Part shown: in pieces, positions 48,963 through 56,911 of the stretch | How the letters are laid out: every line of letters starts with the position of its first letter | Numbering within the stretch: position 1 is the stretch's first letter | Origin: PALSA-612 sp963846915 | GTDB taxonomy: Bacteria > Actinomycetota > Thermoleophilia > Gaiellales > Gaiellaceae | Length of the DNA stretch: 64,000 nucleotides | Assembly (NCBI GenBank): GCA_963846915.1 | Contig: CAWJXV010000009.1 | Coordinates: 992,001 to 1,056,000 of the forward strand | Direction: 5' to 3' | Translations under genes and position numbers: made by a program | Notes under the pieces: model-generated | Told to the model about the DNA's origin: nothing | Seen by the model: the letters and a program-made list of their open reading frames with translations, nothing else | Databases searched by the model: none

Positions 48963-49433
48963 CTAGATCAGCCGGTTGAGCTCGATCAAAACGTCGCGGA
49001 GCCGGGCGAAGCGTTCCGGGCCGAGCTGCCGCGCCCAGTCGTTCTCGATCTCCGCGACCGCGTCGCGGATCACCGGCACCGCGGCCTCGGCGCGCCCGGT
49101 GAGGACGATGCGCTTGGAGCGCAGGTCCTCGGAGTCTGGCCGGCGCTCGAGGTAGCCGAGCCGCTCGAGCTGGCCGAGCTGGTAGTTGAGCGCCTGCTTG
49201 CTGATCCGCAGCCGGGCTGCGAGCTCGGAGGGCTTCGTGCCCTCCGGGCCGGGGTACTGGAGGACGATCAGGTGCGCCGGCTCCAGGTCGTCGAAGCCGT
49301 GCTCGTGCAGCCGGTCGAGCATCCGGCGCCGGACCGCTTCGAGCGGCATGCGCAGGAGCGCGCCGATCAGCGGCGGCCCGAACGGCGATTGCGGCGATTC
49401 GGTAAAAGAATTTGACGAGTCGGTCGCGGCCAT
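48963..49433 (-). CDS. MarR family transcriptional regulator
   Basis: The 156-aa protein has the MarR winged helix: GFDDLEPAHLIVLQYPGPEGTKPSELAARLRISKQALNYQLGQLERLGYLERRPDSEDLRSKRIVLTGRAEAAVPVIRDAVAEIENDWARQLG. ATG 49433 is the first start. An inverted repeat with 14 of 18 matching bases per arm spans its start region (49401-49418 and 49437-49454). It probably represses its own operon (VOC, YcaQ-like) and the divergent cupin gene. Confidence 0.9.
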   Translation of the reverse strand: MAATDSSNSFTESPQSPFGPPLIGALLRMPLEAVRRRMLDRLHEHGFDDLEPAHLIVLQYPGPEGTKPSELAARLRISKQALNYQLGQLERLGYLERRPDSEDLRSKRIVLTGRAEAAVPVIRDAVAEIENDWARQLGPERFARLRDVLIELNRLI

Positions 49434-49454
49434 ATATCGTCAAGTCACTTTACC
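49401..49454. promoter_or_regulatory. Inverted-repeat pair over the MarR start, probable operators
   Basis: GGTAAAAGAATTTGACGA at 49401-49418 and TCGTCAAGTCACTTTACC at 49437-49454 match as inverted copies at 14 of 18 positions. TTGACG within the left copy and TATCGT at 49435-49440 can form a plus-strand promoter (17-nt spacing) for the cupin; TAAAGT within the right copy is a minus-strand -10 candidate. Confidence 0.5.
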
Positions 49455-49476
49455 ACCCACGACGACGGGAGTCACG

Positions 49477-49917
49477 ATGACGACGAGCACACGCGAAGAG
49501 ATCAGGATCGGGCAGCTGGCGATCCGCTTCCTGGTCGAGGGGAAGGAGTCGGGCGGGTCGGTCGCGATGTTCGAGTTCGACGTCCCGGGTGGTGCGAAGG
49601 TGCCGATCGCGCACAGCCACGACGCCTACGAGGAGACGATCTACGGACTGGAAGGCGTGATGACCTGGACTGTCGACGGTGTGGAGACCGAGGTCGGCCC
49701 CGGCGACGCTCTGCTGATCCCGCGCGGGGTCGTCCATCGCTTCGACAACGCGCACGACGCCGACGCGAAGTCGCTCGCGATCGTCAGCCCCGGCATCCTC
49801 GGCCCGGAGTACTTCCGCGACCTCGCCGCGATCGTCGACGCTGCGGCCGGCGGCCCGCCCGATCTCGCTGCGCTCGCCGAGGCCATGCGCAACCACGGGC
49901 TGACGCCCGCGCCCTAG
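49477..49917 (+). CDS. Cupin domain protein
   Basis: The 146-aa product has a single cupin barrel: HSHDAYEETIYGLEGVMTWTVDGVETEVGPGDALLIPRGVVHRFDN, with metal ligands H, H, E and H in IAHSHDAYEE and VVHRFDN. ATG 49477 is preceded by the GACGACGGGAG stretch. The gene is divergent from the marR operon and may be controlled by it. The stop shares CTAG with the convergent SDR gene. The activity is unknown; isomerase or dioxygenase-like roles are possible. Confidence 0.88.
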   Translation: MTTSTREEIRIGQLAIRFLVEGKESGGSVAMFEFDVPGGAKVPIAHSHDAYEETIYGLEGVMTWTVDGVETEVGPGDALLIPRGVVHRFDNAHDADAKSLAIVSPGILGPEYFRDLAAIVDAAAGGPPDLAALAEAMRNHGLTPAP

Positions 49918-50744
49918 TCCGCTACGCCGAGCCCCCAGCCGCCGTCGATCACGATCTCCTGCCCGGTGATGTACTCCGAGGCGGGTGACGCGAGGAAGAG
50001 GGCAAGGGCCTTGATGTCGTCTGGCCGCCCGACGCGGTGCATCGGGACGTCCTTCGCGACGAGCGCCTGGAGGTCGGGGTCGTGCGCGTGGCCGCCGCCG
50101 ATGTTCGTGACGAAGAAGCCCGGCGCGATCGCGTTCACCGTGATGCCGTGCGCCGCGAGCTCGAGGGCGAGGCAGTGCATCAGGTGCCTCGCGCCGGCCT
50201 TGGCGGCCATGTACGCGGAGCCGATCACCGGCTCGACCCTCGTCGCCGCGAGCGACGTCGTGACGACGATCCTGCCGTAGCCCCGCGGGCGCATGTGGCG
50301 GGCAGCTGCGCGGGCGGTGGCGAAGATCCCGTTCAGGTTGATGTCGATCACCCGGTTCCAGCGCTCGTCCGTATAGACCTCGAGCGCGCCCTCCTCGACG
50401 CGGGGCCGCTCGTTGCCTGCCCAGCCGGCGACGAAGCCGGGGCCCGAGTCGACGCCGGCGTTCGCGAACGCGACGTCGAGCCGGCCGTACGTCTCCGCCG
50501 CCGCGTCGACCGCTTGATCGAGCGCTGCGTGGTCGGTCACGTCGGCGACGGCGCCGTGGACGTCGAGCCCCTCGCCCTGGAGCCGGGACGCCTCCGCCGC
50601 GACCGCGTCACGGTCGACGTCGATCAGCGTGACGCGGGCGCCGTGCGCCGCGAGCACCTCGCCGTACGCGAGCCCGAGGCCGCTGGCGCCTCCGGTGACG
50701 ACCACGCCGAAGCCGCTCACGTCGAACCGTGACGAGACGTTCAC
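49914..50744 (-). CDS. Short-chain dehydrogenase/reductase (SDR)
   Basis: From GTG 50744 the 276-aa protein has the NAD(P) motif VVTGGASGLG at residues 15-24, NAG in VAFANAGVDSGPGF, the catalytic Ser in VVTTSLAATRVEPVIGSAYMAAKAG with YxxxK near residue 176, and the C-terminal GQEIVIDGGWGLG. D in LIDVDRD at the end of strand 2 suggests NAD rather than NADP. The substrate is unknown. The start region lies 73 nt from the divergent antiporter gene. Confidence 0.9.
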   Translation of the reverse strand: MNVSSRFDVSGFGVVVTGGASGLGLAYGEVLAAHGARVTLIDVDRDAVAAEASRLQGEGLDVHGAVADVTDHAALDQAVDAAAETYGRLDVAFANAGVDSGPGFVAGWAGNERPRVEEGALEVYTDERWNRVIDINLNGIFATARAAARHMRPRGYGRIVVTTSLAATRVEPVIGSAYMAAKAGARHLMHCLALELAAHGITVNAIAPGFFVTNIGGGHAHDPDLQALVAKDVPMHRVGRPDDIKALALFLASPASEYITGQEIVIDGGWGLGVAD

Positions 50745-50817
50745 GGCCGTGATTCTCCCAGGCGGCCGTTCGCGCCGTCCAGGGCACTGCGGGTATCCGC
50801 GCTGCGAGAGTACGGCG

Positions 50818-52413
50818 GTGACGATCAGTGCCCACGACGCGCTCGTGCTGCTCGCCCTCGTCGTCGTGGCGGCGGGGACGCTCGTGCTCGCGGTCGTCCT
50901 GCGCATCGCGTACCCGATCCTGCTCGTCCTCGCCGGCATCCTGCTGGCGCTGATCCCGGGCCTGCCGCACCCGGAGCTCAACCCGCAGATCGTGCTGATC
51001 GGGATCCTCCCGCCGCTCCTCTACTCGACGGCCTTCTACACCTCCGTGCGGGAGCTGCGCCGGAACTTCCGGTCGATCGCGTCGCTCTCGATCGGTCTCG
51101 TGATCGCGACGATGGTTGCGGTCGGGGCGGTGGCCCACGCCCTGATCCCGGGCATGTCCTGGTCGACGGCGTTCGTGCTGGGGGCGATCGTCGCGCCCAC
51201 CGATCCGCTCGCGGCCACCGCGATCGCCGAGCGGGTCGGCCTGCCGCGCGGCATCGTCGCCGTGATCGAGGGCGAGGGGCTGCTGAACGACTCGACGGCG
51301 CTCGTCCTCTACCGGTTCGCAGTCGTCGCGGTGGTCACGGGCGCGTTCTCGCTCGGCCATGCGACCTTGAAGTTCTTCATCTCGGTCGTGGGCGGCATCG
51401 CGGTCGGCCTCGCGGTCGGCTTCGTCATCCGCCAGGTGCGGCGCCGGATCGACCATTCGCCCACCGAGATCACGATCGCGCTCCTGTCCGGTTACCTCGC
51501 CTACCTGCCGGCGGAGGCACTGGACGTCTCGGCCGTGCTGGCGGCGGTCACGGTCGGCCTGTACATGGGCTGGTACACGCCGGAGCTGACGAACGCGAGG
51601 ACGCGGCTTCAGGGCGAGGCATTCTGGGAGATCGTCACCTTCGTCCTCAACGCGACGCTGTTCACGCTCGTCGGCCTCGAGCTGCGGCCGATCGTCGAGG
51701 GGATCGCGAACCGCTCCACGGGCGATCTGGCGCTGTGGGCCGCCGTCGTGAGCCTGACGGTGATCGCGACGCGTGCCACCTGGTCGTGGACGGCGGCGAA
51801 TCTCCAGTGGCGCATCCTGCCGCTGATCCGCGACCGGGAACGGATGCCGACGAACGCCGCGCTCACCGTGATCACCTGGTCGGGGATGCGGGGCGCGATC
51901 ACCTTGGCCGCGGCTCTCGCGTTACCGCTGGCGACCGACGACGGCTCGCCGTTCCCGCAGCGCAACCTGATCATCTTCCTCGCGTTCTCGGTGATCGTGG
52001 TCACGCTCGTCGTGCAGGGGCTGACGCTGCCGCCTCTTGTGCGCGCCCTCCACCTCCCGGCCGACCCCCGCGACCAGGAGGAGGAGGCACTCGCATGGGT
52101 CCGGGCGGCCGAGGCCGGGCTGGCTCGGCTGGAGGAGCTGCACGAGGAGCCCTGGGTCGACCCCGGCGTGGTCGAGCGGCTGCGCGACACGTTCGGGCTG
52201 CGGGTCGCGCAGTACTCGGCGCGGCGGGACGGCGAGAAGGACGTCAAGCTGGAGAAGCATGTCCGGGCGTCGCGGCGCCTGCGTCGCGAGCTGCTGGACG
52301 CCGAGCGGGACGCGCTGGTCGAGCTACGCCGCGCGGGCGAGATCAGCGATGCGGTGGAGCGGCGCGTGCGGCGCGAGCTCGACTACGAGGACGCGCGGCT
52401 CGGCGGCGGCTAG
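50818..52413 (+). CDS. Na+/H+ antiporter, CPA1 family
   Basis: From GTG 50818 the 531-aa protein has about 12 membrane spans and CPA1 landmarks: IVLIGILPPLLYSTAFYTSVRELRRNFRSIA, STAFVLGAIVAPTDPLAATAIAERVGLPRGIVAVIEGEGLLNDSTALVLYRFAV (the ND/TD ion site), WSGMRGAITLAAALALPLATDD and the cytosolic tail helices RRLRRELLDAERDALVELRRAGEISDAVERRVRRELDYE typical of bacterial NhaP/SLC9-like proteins. It exchanges Na+ for H+ across the membrane. The stop shares CTAG with the GNAT gene. Confidence 0.9.
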   Translation: MTISAHDALVLLALVVVAAGTLVLAVVLRIAYPILLVLAGILLALIPGLPHPELNPQIVLIGILPPLLYSTAFYTSVRELRRNFRSIASLSIGLVIATMVAVGAVAHALIPGMSWSTAFVLGAIVAPTDPLAATAIAERVGLPRGIVAVIEGEGLLNDSTALVLYRFAVVAVVTGAFSLGHATLKFFISVVGGIAVGLAVGFVIRQVRRRIDHSPTEITIALLSGYLAYLPAEALDVSAVLAAVTVGLYMGWYTPELTNARTRLQGEAFWEIVTFVLNATLFTLVGLELRPIVEGIANRSTGDLALWAAVVSLTVIATRATWSWTAANLQWRILPLIRDRERMPTNAALTVITWSGMRGAITLAAALALPLATDDGSPFPQRNLIIFLAFSVIVVTLVVQGLTLPPLVRALHLPADPRDQEEEALAWVRAAEAGLARLEELHEEPWVDPGVVERLRDTFGLRVAQYSARRDGEKDVKLEKHVRASRRLRRELLDAERDALVELRRAGEISDAVERRVRRELDYEDARLGGG

Positions 52414-53210
52414 CGAGGCGGCGACCAGATGTACGGCGTGGTCGTCGTCACCGGGACGAAGCCGAGACGCTGGAGGATCGGGTTGCTGTCGTCCGAGGCA
52501 TCGGTCTCGAGGTAGCGGAAGCCGCGCTCGGCGGCGAGATTCGCGCGGTAGGCGACGGTGGCGCGGTAGATCCCGCGGCGACGCCAATCCTCGAGCGTCG
52601 CGCCGCCCCAGAGCGTCCCGAACTCCGAGCCGGCCGCGTAGCGGATCCAGGCTGCGCAGACGACGGTATCGCCCGCCTCGGCGACGACGATCGTGAGATC
52701 GTCCGGATCGACGGCCCGCTCCGACTCGAGCATGTCGGGGAGCCAGTCGTTCACCTCGCCCCAGACGGCTTCCTCGAGCCCGGCGATGCGCTCGAAGTCT
52801 GCGCGCCCGGTGACCTCGCGCAGCGATACGCCGTCGGGTAGTCGCGGCTCGCCGGCGATGTCGGCAACGCGTGCGATCACGATCGTCTCGGTGTCCTCGG
52901 GCACGAAGCCTGCCGCGCGCAGCCGCTCGGGCAGGTCGGCCGGGAGGTCGTGGCCGTGGTGCTTCCACTCGAACCGGTCGCCGCGCTCGGCGAAGAAGGC
53001 GACCTGCCGCGCGATCAGCTCGTCGAGCGCCGGCCCCTCGATCCCGGCGAGATCGCGATAGAGGACCCACCCACCGCCGGGCCCGCCGGAGTAGCGAAGA
53101 AGCGGCCCGTCCCGCTCGACGATCTCGCCCGCGGGCAGGCGGTCGGGCACCCGCGCACGCAGCTGCGTGTCGTAGGCGGTCAGCAGGTCGTCTGCGCTCG
53201 TGAGTGCCAC
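52410..53210 (-). CDS. GNAT family N-acetyltransferase, long form
   Basis: The 266-aa protein has an N-terminal segment (about 1-115) without clear homology by eye, and a C-terminal GNAT domain with ERIAGLEEAVWGEVNDWLPDMLES, TIVVAEAGDTVVCAAWIRYAAGSEFGTLWGGATLEDWRRRGIYRATVAYRANLAAERGFRYLETDASDDSNPILQRLGF. The acetyl-CoA loop is GGATLEDWRRRGIYRAT. The acceptor is unknown. It is a convergent neighbour of the antiporter with a CTAG stop overlap. Confidence 0.85.
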   Translation of the reverse strand: MALTSADDLLTAYDTQLRARVPDRLPAGEIVERDGPLLRYSGGPGGGWVLYRDLAGIEGPALDELIARQVAFFAERGDRFEWKHHGHDLPADLPERLRAAGFVPEDTETIVIARVADIAGEPRLPDGVSLREVTGRADFERIAGLEEAVWGEVNDWLPDMLESERAVDPDDLTIVVAEAGDTVVCAAWIRYAAGSEFGTLWGGATLEDWRRRGIYRATVAYRANLAAERGFRYLETDASDDSNPILQRLGFVPVTTTTPYIWSPPR

Positions 53211-53314
53211 GGGCTGGACTCTACGAGAGGCGGCGCCCGGGAATCCGAATCCGGAATCGGGTAGTAGTCACTGAGGTCGGGGCGGCGGGGGGAACCGACC
53301 GACAGGAGGTGTCA

Positions 53315-53788
53315 ATGCGTACCATGCTCCTCATCGCGGTTGCCGCGCTGAGCTTGCTCGTGGCGCCGGCCGCGGCTTTTGCTTCGCACGGCGGCAAGAG
53401 CAAGAGCATGGGAGGCAGGGGGCAGGTCACCTACGAGCTCGAAGGGACGCTCTCGGCGTTCACCGCCGTGAAGGGCTCGACTCCCGGCTCGATCACGATC
53501 ATGGCGACCGACGGCAACAAGGCCGGCCGCGCGTTCAAGGGCGACACGCTCACCTTCATGCTCACGAAGGCGACGAGGGTCGAGGCGAACGACAACGGCA
53601 TGATCGCCAACGGCGATCCCGGCGAGATCCAGGTCAAGGGCCAGGCCGGCCTCGACGCCGCCGGTTTGCAGAAGCTGATCCCGCGCAAGGTTGAGGATCA
53701 GGCCGAGGACAACGACGACGGCCCGAACGACGAACACCACGGAGGGCACGGGGATCACGGCGACCACGGGGGTCATGGGAACGACTGA
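53315..53788 (+). CDS. Secreted protein with a His/Asp-rich tail
   Basis: From ATG 53315 (GGAGG 5 nt before), the 157-aa protein has a signal peptide (MRTMLLIAVAALSLLVAPAAAFA) and a compact beta-rich domain: QVTYELEGTLSAFTAVKGSTPGSITIMATDGNKAGRAFKGDTLTFMLTKATRVEAND. The tail ends EHHGGHGDHGDHGGHGND, a His-Gly-Asp stretch that could bind metal ions. The role is unknown. It has no close operon partner. Confidence 0.75.
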   Translation: MRTMLLIAVAALSLLVAPAAAFASHGGKSKSMGGRGQVTYELEGTLSAFTAVKGSTPGSITIMATDGNKAGRAFKGDTLTFMLTKATRVEANDNGMIANGDPGEIQVKGQAGLDAAGLQKLIPRKVEDQAEDNDDGPNDEHHGGHGDHGDHGGHGND

Positions 53789-53815
53789 CGGCCCCGGCCT
53801 GATCGGGCTCCTGCG

Positions 53816-54820
53816 TCAGGGGGGTCGGCGCGGGAGCCCGATCGGATCGGCTCGGGCGTAGACACCGTCGGCGACCGACGCGGGGTCGGGAAGGGGCGAC
53901 TCCTCGGCCCGCCGAAGGGCGTCTCGCAGCAGCGTCGTCACCTCGGCAAGCAGCGCCTCGTCCTCCTCGCCGGTGAACCCAGCGTGGGCGGCGAGCCAGG
54001 CGCGGTAGCGCTCGACGGGGTCGCGCTCGGCCCAGGCCGCGAGCAGCTCGCCGGGCACGTAGAACGCGTCGTCGTGGACGGCGTGGCCCTCCATGCGCAG
54101 CGTCAGCGACTCGATCAGCGTCGGGCCGCGGCCAGCTCGGGCCTTCTCGATCGCGCACTTCGCCTCGCGGTAGACGGCGAGCATGTCGGTGCCGTCGACC
54201 GTGACGCCCTCGAAGCCGTAGGCCTGGGCGCGGTCGGACAGCCGCTCGCAGGCGTACTCGAGGTGGGAGGGTGTCGAGTACGCCCACTGGTTGTTGTCGC
54301 AGATAAACACGACGGGCAGCTGCCGGACGCCGGCGAGGTTCATCGCCTCGTGGGTGTCGTTCCGGGCAGACGCTCCCTCGCCGAACCACCCGACCGCGAC
54401 GCGTGACTCCTCGCGGATGCGGAAGGCGAGCGCGCAGCCGACGATGACCGGGAGCATCGCCGGCAGATGGCTGACGATCGTGATCTGCCCGCGGTCGAGG
54501 TCGCCGAGATGGATGTTCCCGTCGCGCCCGCGGGAGGGCCCGTCGACGCGGCCGAGGTAGTTGGCGAAGATTCGCCACGGCTCGGTGCCGCGGTGGACAT
54601 GGACGCCGACGTTGCGGTGCAGCGGCGAGCCGACGTCCTCGGGCCCCATCGCCGCGGCGACGCCGACCGAAGCCGCCTCGTTCCCGCGCCCGGTGTAGAA
54701 CGAGCCGGGGATCTTCCCCTGCTTGTAGAGCGTGTGCCCGGCCTCCTCGAGTCGGCGCGTGACGAGCATGGAGCGGTACAAACCAATCAACGCGTCCCGC
54801 GAGAGGCCGAGATCGTCCAT
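53816..54820 (-). CDS. 2-oxoacid dehydrogenase E1 alpha subunit, orphan
   Basis: The 334-aa protein is a thiamine-diphosphate dehydrogenase alpha chain. It has SFYTGRGNEAASVGVAAAMGPEDVGSPLHRNVGVHVHRG, and the TPP/Mg motif GWFGEGASARNDTHEAMNLAGVRQLPVVFICDNNQWAYSTP, then GFEGVTVDGTDMLAVYREA and GPTLIESLTLRMEGHA. It would decarboxylate a 2-oxoacid. E1 beta, E2 and E3 genes are not nearby, so the partner is coded elsewhere or the protein is divergent. It is divergent from a cupin gene 47 nt away. Confidence 0.88.
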   Translation of the reverse strand: MDDLGLSRDALIGLYRSMLVTRRLEEAGHTLYKQGKIPGSFYTGRGNEAASVGVAAAMGPEDVGSPLHRNVGVHVHRGTEPWRIFANYLGRVDGPSRGRDGNIHLGDLDRGQITIVSHLPAMLPVIVGCALAFRIREESRVAVGWFGEGASARNDTHEAMNLAGVRQLPVVFICDNNQWAYSTPSHLEYACERLSDRAQAYGFEGVTVDGTDMLAVYREAKCAIEKARAGRGPTLIESLTLRMEGHAVHDDAFYVPGELLAAWAERDPVERYRAWLAAHAGFTGEEDEALLAEVTTLLRDALRRAEESPLPDPASVADGVYARADPIGLPRRPP

Positions 54821-54867
54821 CGCGCGACGCTAGCGAGAACCGACCGTCAACGCGAGAGGAGAGGCAA

Positions 54868-55413
54868 GTGATCGAGGAAGCTGCGCTGAAGGAAGTCGAC
54901 GGCGGGCTCGAGCCGGGCGGCGCGGGCTGGTTCGTCGTGAACGTGCGCGACACGGCCTGGATGACCCACCACGCGTTCGGGGCCGGCTGCGTCTTCGAGA
55001 GCCGAAAGGCGGCGCACTTCCCGGAGCTCGGCATCAACATCAGCGTCGTGCAGCCCGGGCAGCCGCTCTGCCTCTATCACGAGGAGAGCGCGCAGGAGGA
55101 CTTCCTGGTGCTCGCGGGGGAGGCCGTGCTCCTCGTGAACGAGGAGGAGCGGCCGCTCGAGGCGTGGGACTTCTTCCATTGCCCGGCCGGGACGGAGCAC
55201 GTGATCGTCGGCGCAGGCGACGACCCGGCGATCGTGCTGGCAGTCGGGGCGCGCCACGAGACGGAGACGCTGCGCTACCCGAAGTCCGAGCTGGCGGCGA
55301 AGTACGACGCGAGCGCCGAGGAGGAGACGCCGAACCCGCCGGAGGCGTACGCGAGGTTCGACCGGCCGCAGCCCGGCCGCCCGGACTACTGGGACAAGCT
55401 GCCCTGGGCGTGA
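54868..55413 (+). CDS. Cupin domain protein (sugar-isomerase-like barrel)
   Basis: The 181-aa protein starts at GTG 54868 preceded by GAGAGGAGAGG. A cupin barrel follows: FPELGINISVVQPGQPLCLYHEESAQEDFLVLAGEAVLLVNEEERPLEAWDFFHCPAGTEHVIVGAGDDPAIVLAVGAR, with H and E/H ligands in YHEESAQEDF and GTEHVIV. The C-terminal part has KLPWA with LRYPKSELAAKYDASAEEETPNPPEAYARF, seen in cupin proteins of uncertain role. It is divergent from the E1-alpha gene. Confidence 0.8.
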   Translation: MIEEAALKEVDGGLEPGGAGWFVVNVRDTAWMTHHAFGAGCVFESRKAAHFPELGINISVVQPGQPLCLYHEESAQEDFLVLAGEAVLLVNEEERPLEAWDFFHCPAGTEHVIVGAGDDPAIVLAVGARHETETLRYPKSELAAKYDASAEEETPNPPEAYARFDRPQPGRPDYWDKLPWA

Positions 55414-55497
55414 GCTGCCGGCGGGCTTGTGCGCCCGCACCGGCAGGAGTAGGGTCGCCGCGCTCGCGACAACCGGCAGGCGGAAAGGACGGCCCTC

Positions 55498-56730
55498 ATG
55501 TTCAACGGCGCAAACACGGGTTTCATGCTCCTGGCGGCGGCCCTGGTGATGATCATGACTCCGGGGCTCGCCTTCTTTTACGGCGGTCTCGTCGGCCGGT
55601 CGAACACGCTCACGATCATGATCCAGAGCTTCGCGTCGATGGGCATCACGACCGTCATGTGGTGGGCGGTCGGCTACTCGCTCTGCTTCAGCGGCGGCGG
55701 CAACAGCGTGTACGGCAACTTCGAGCACGCCTTCCTGCGCGGCGTCGACGTCAACTCGATCTACGCGCCATCGGGGATCCCGACGACGGTGCTGATCGCC
55801 TACCAGATGATGTTCGCGATCATCACGCCGGCCCTGATCACCGGGGCCTTCACGAACCGGGTGACGTTCAAGGCGTACCTGATCTTCCTGGTCGTCTGGC
55901 AGCTCCTCGTCTACTACCCGTTCGTCCACATGTTCTGGGGCGGCGGGCTGCTCGCCGACTGGGGAGCCCGCGACTTCGCCGGCGGCATCGTCGTCCACGC
56001 CAGCGCGGGCTGGGCGGCGCTCGCGTCCGTGCTCTACGTCGGCAGGCGCCGCTACGCCGACGCGCCGCACAACATCCCGTTCATCGCGCTCGGCACCGGC
56101 TTGCTCTGGTTCGGCTGGTACGGGTTCAACGCCGGCAGCGAGCTGAAGGTCGACTTCATCACGGCGCAGGCCTTTCTGAACACGGATCTGGCGGCCTCTT
56201 TTGCGGCCGTTACGTGGTTGTTCGTCGAGTGGCGGGCCGCTCGTAAACCGCACTTCGTAGGACTGCTGACCGGGGCGGTGGCCGGGCTGGCCACGATCAC
56301 GCCCGCCGCGGGCTACGTGCCGATCTACGCCTCGGTGGTGATCGGGATCGCGGCCGGGCTCGTCTGCTACTACGCCGTCCAGCTGAAGAACCGGCTGAAC
56401 TGGGACGACGCGCTCGACGTCTGGGGCGTCCACGGTGTGGGCGGCTTCCTGGGGATCATCCTGCTCGGCGTCTTCGGCAGCCTCGCCGTGAACCCGGCGG
56501 GCGGCGCCGGGCTGGTGCACGGCAGCGCCGCGTTCTTCGGCAAGGAGGTCGCGTCAGCGGTCGGCTGCTCGATCTACGCCTTCGCGTTCACCTATGTGAT
56601 GCTGAAGGTGATCGACCTGATCGCGCCGGTGCGCGTGGGCGAGGAGGGGGAGTCGGGCCTCGACGAGTTCATGCACGGCGAGAACGCCTACGTTGACGCA
56701 CCGCCGGTGGAGGTGTCGCCCGCGCTCTAG
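55498..56730 (+). CDS. amt: Ammonium channel (Amt)
   Basis: The 410-aa protein has 11 hydrophobic spans and Amt signatures: TGFMLLAAALVMIMTPGLAFFYGGLVGRSNTLTIMIQ, then FAGGIVVHASAGWAALASVLYVGRR with the first pore His, NIPFIALGTGLLWFGWYGFNAGSE, and WDDALDVWGVHGVGGFLGIILLGVFG with the second. It lets ammonium or ammonia into the cell. A GlnK gene, the usual partner, is not adjacent. The C-terminal tail GEEGESGLDEFMHGENAY is the usual docking end. AAAGGACGG lies before ATG 55498. Confidence 0.95.
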   Translation: MFNGANTGFMLLAAALVMIMTPGLAFFYGGLVGRSNTLTIMIQSFASMGITTVMWWAVGYSLCFSGGGNSVYGNFEHAFLRGVDVNSIYAPSGIPTTVLIAYQMMFAIITPALITGAFTNRVTFKAYLIFLVVWQLLVYYPFVHMFWGGGLLADWGARDFAGGIVVHASAGWAALASVLYVGRRRYADAPHNIPFIALGTGLLWFGWYGFNAGSELKVDFITAQAFLNTDLAASFAAVTWLFVEWRAARKPHFVGLLTGAVAGLATITPAAGYVPIYASVVIGIAAGLVCYYAVQLKNRLNWDDALDVWGVHGVGGFLGIILLGVFGSLAVNPAGGAGLVHGSAAFFGKEVASAVGCSIYAFAFTYVMLKVIDLIAPVRVGEEGESGLDEFMHGENAYVDAPPVEVSPAL

Positions 56731-56782
56731 ACCTTCTGAACCCAGTGACGGGTGCGCGCCGCTCCAACGGCCAGCAGAAGAG

Positions 56783-56911
56783 TGGGGCGGTCAGCTCTGG
56801 CTCTGCCCGAGCTGCGTCAACGCGCGCGGGTTGGAGGGCCAGGAGATGGTCGCGCACGTGACGATCGCCGGCGCCACGCCGATGTGGGCATTGGGCCGGC
56901 GAGTTACGTAG
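56783..56911 (+). pseudogene. Possible fragment of a DsrE-like protein (C-terminus)
   Basis: The frame reads WGGQLWLCPSCVNARGLEGQ, EMVAHVTIAGATPMWALGRR and stops. The Cys-Pro-x-Cys centre with ARGL, followed by IAGATPMW, resembles the C-terminal half of DsrE/DsrF-like sulfur proteins. The N-terminal half is missing and the frame merges upstream with the amt 3' end. It is likely a remnant; no own start or ribosome site is visible. Confidence 0.4.

Noticed and set aside
47238..49415. Plus-strand frame of 725 codons running from the IS110 copy over three minus-strand genes
   Set aside because: Composition is Arg/Val-rich and unlike a protein; the opposite strand holds YcaQ-like, VOC and MarR genes with clear domains.
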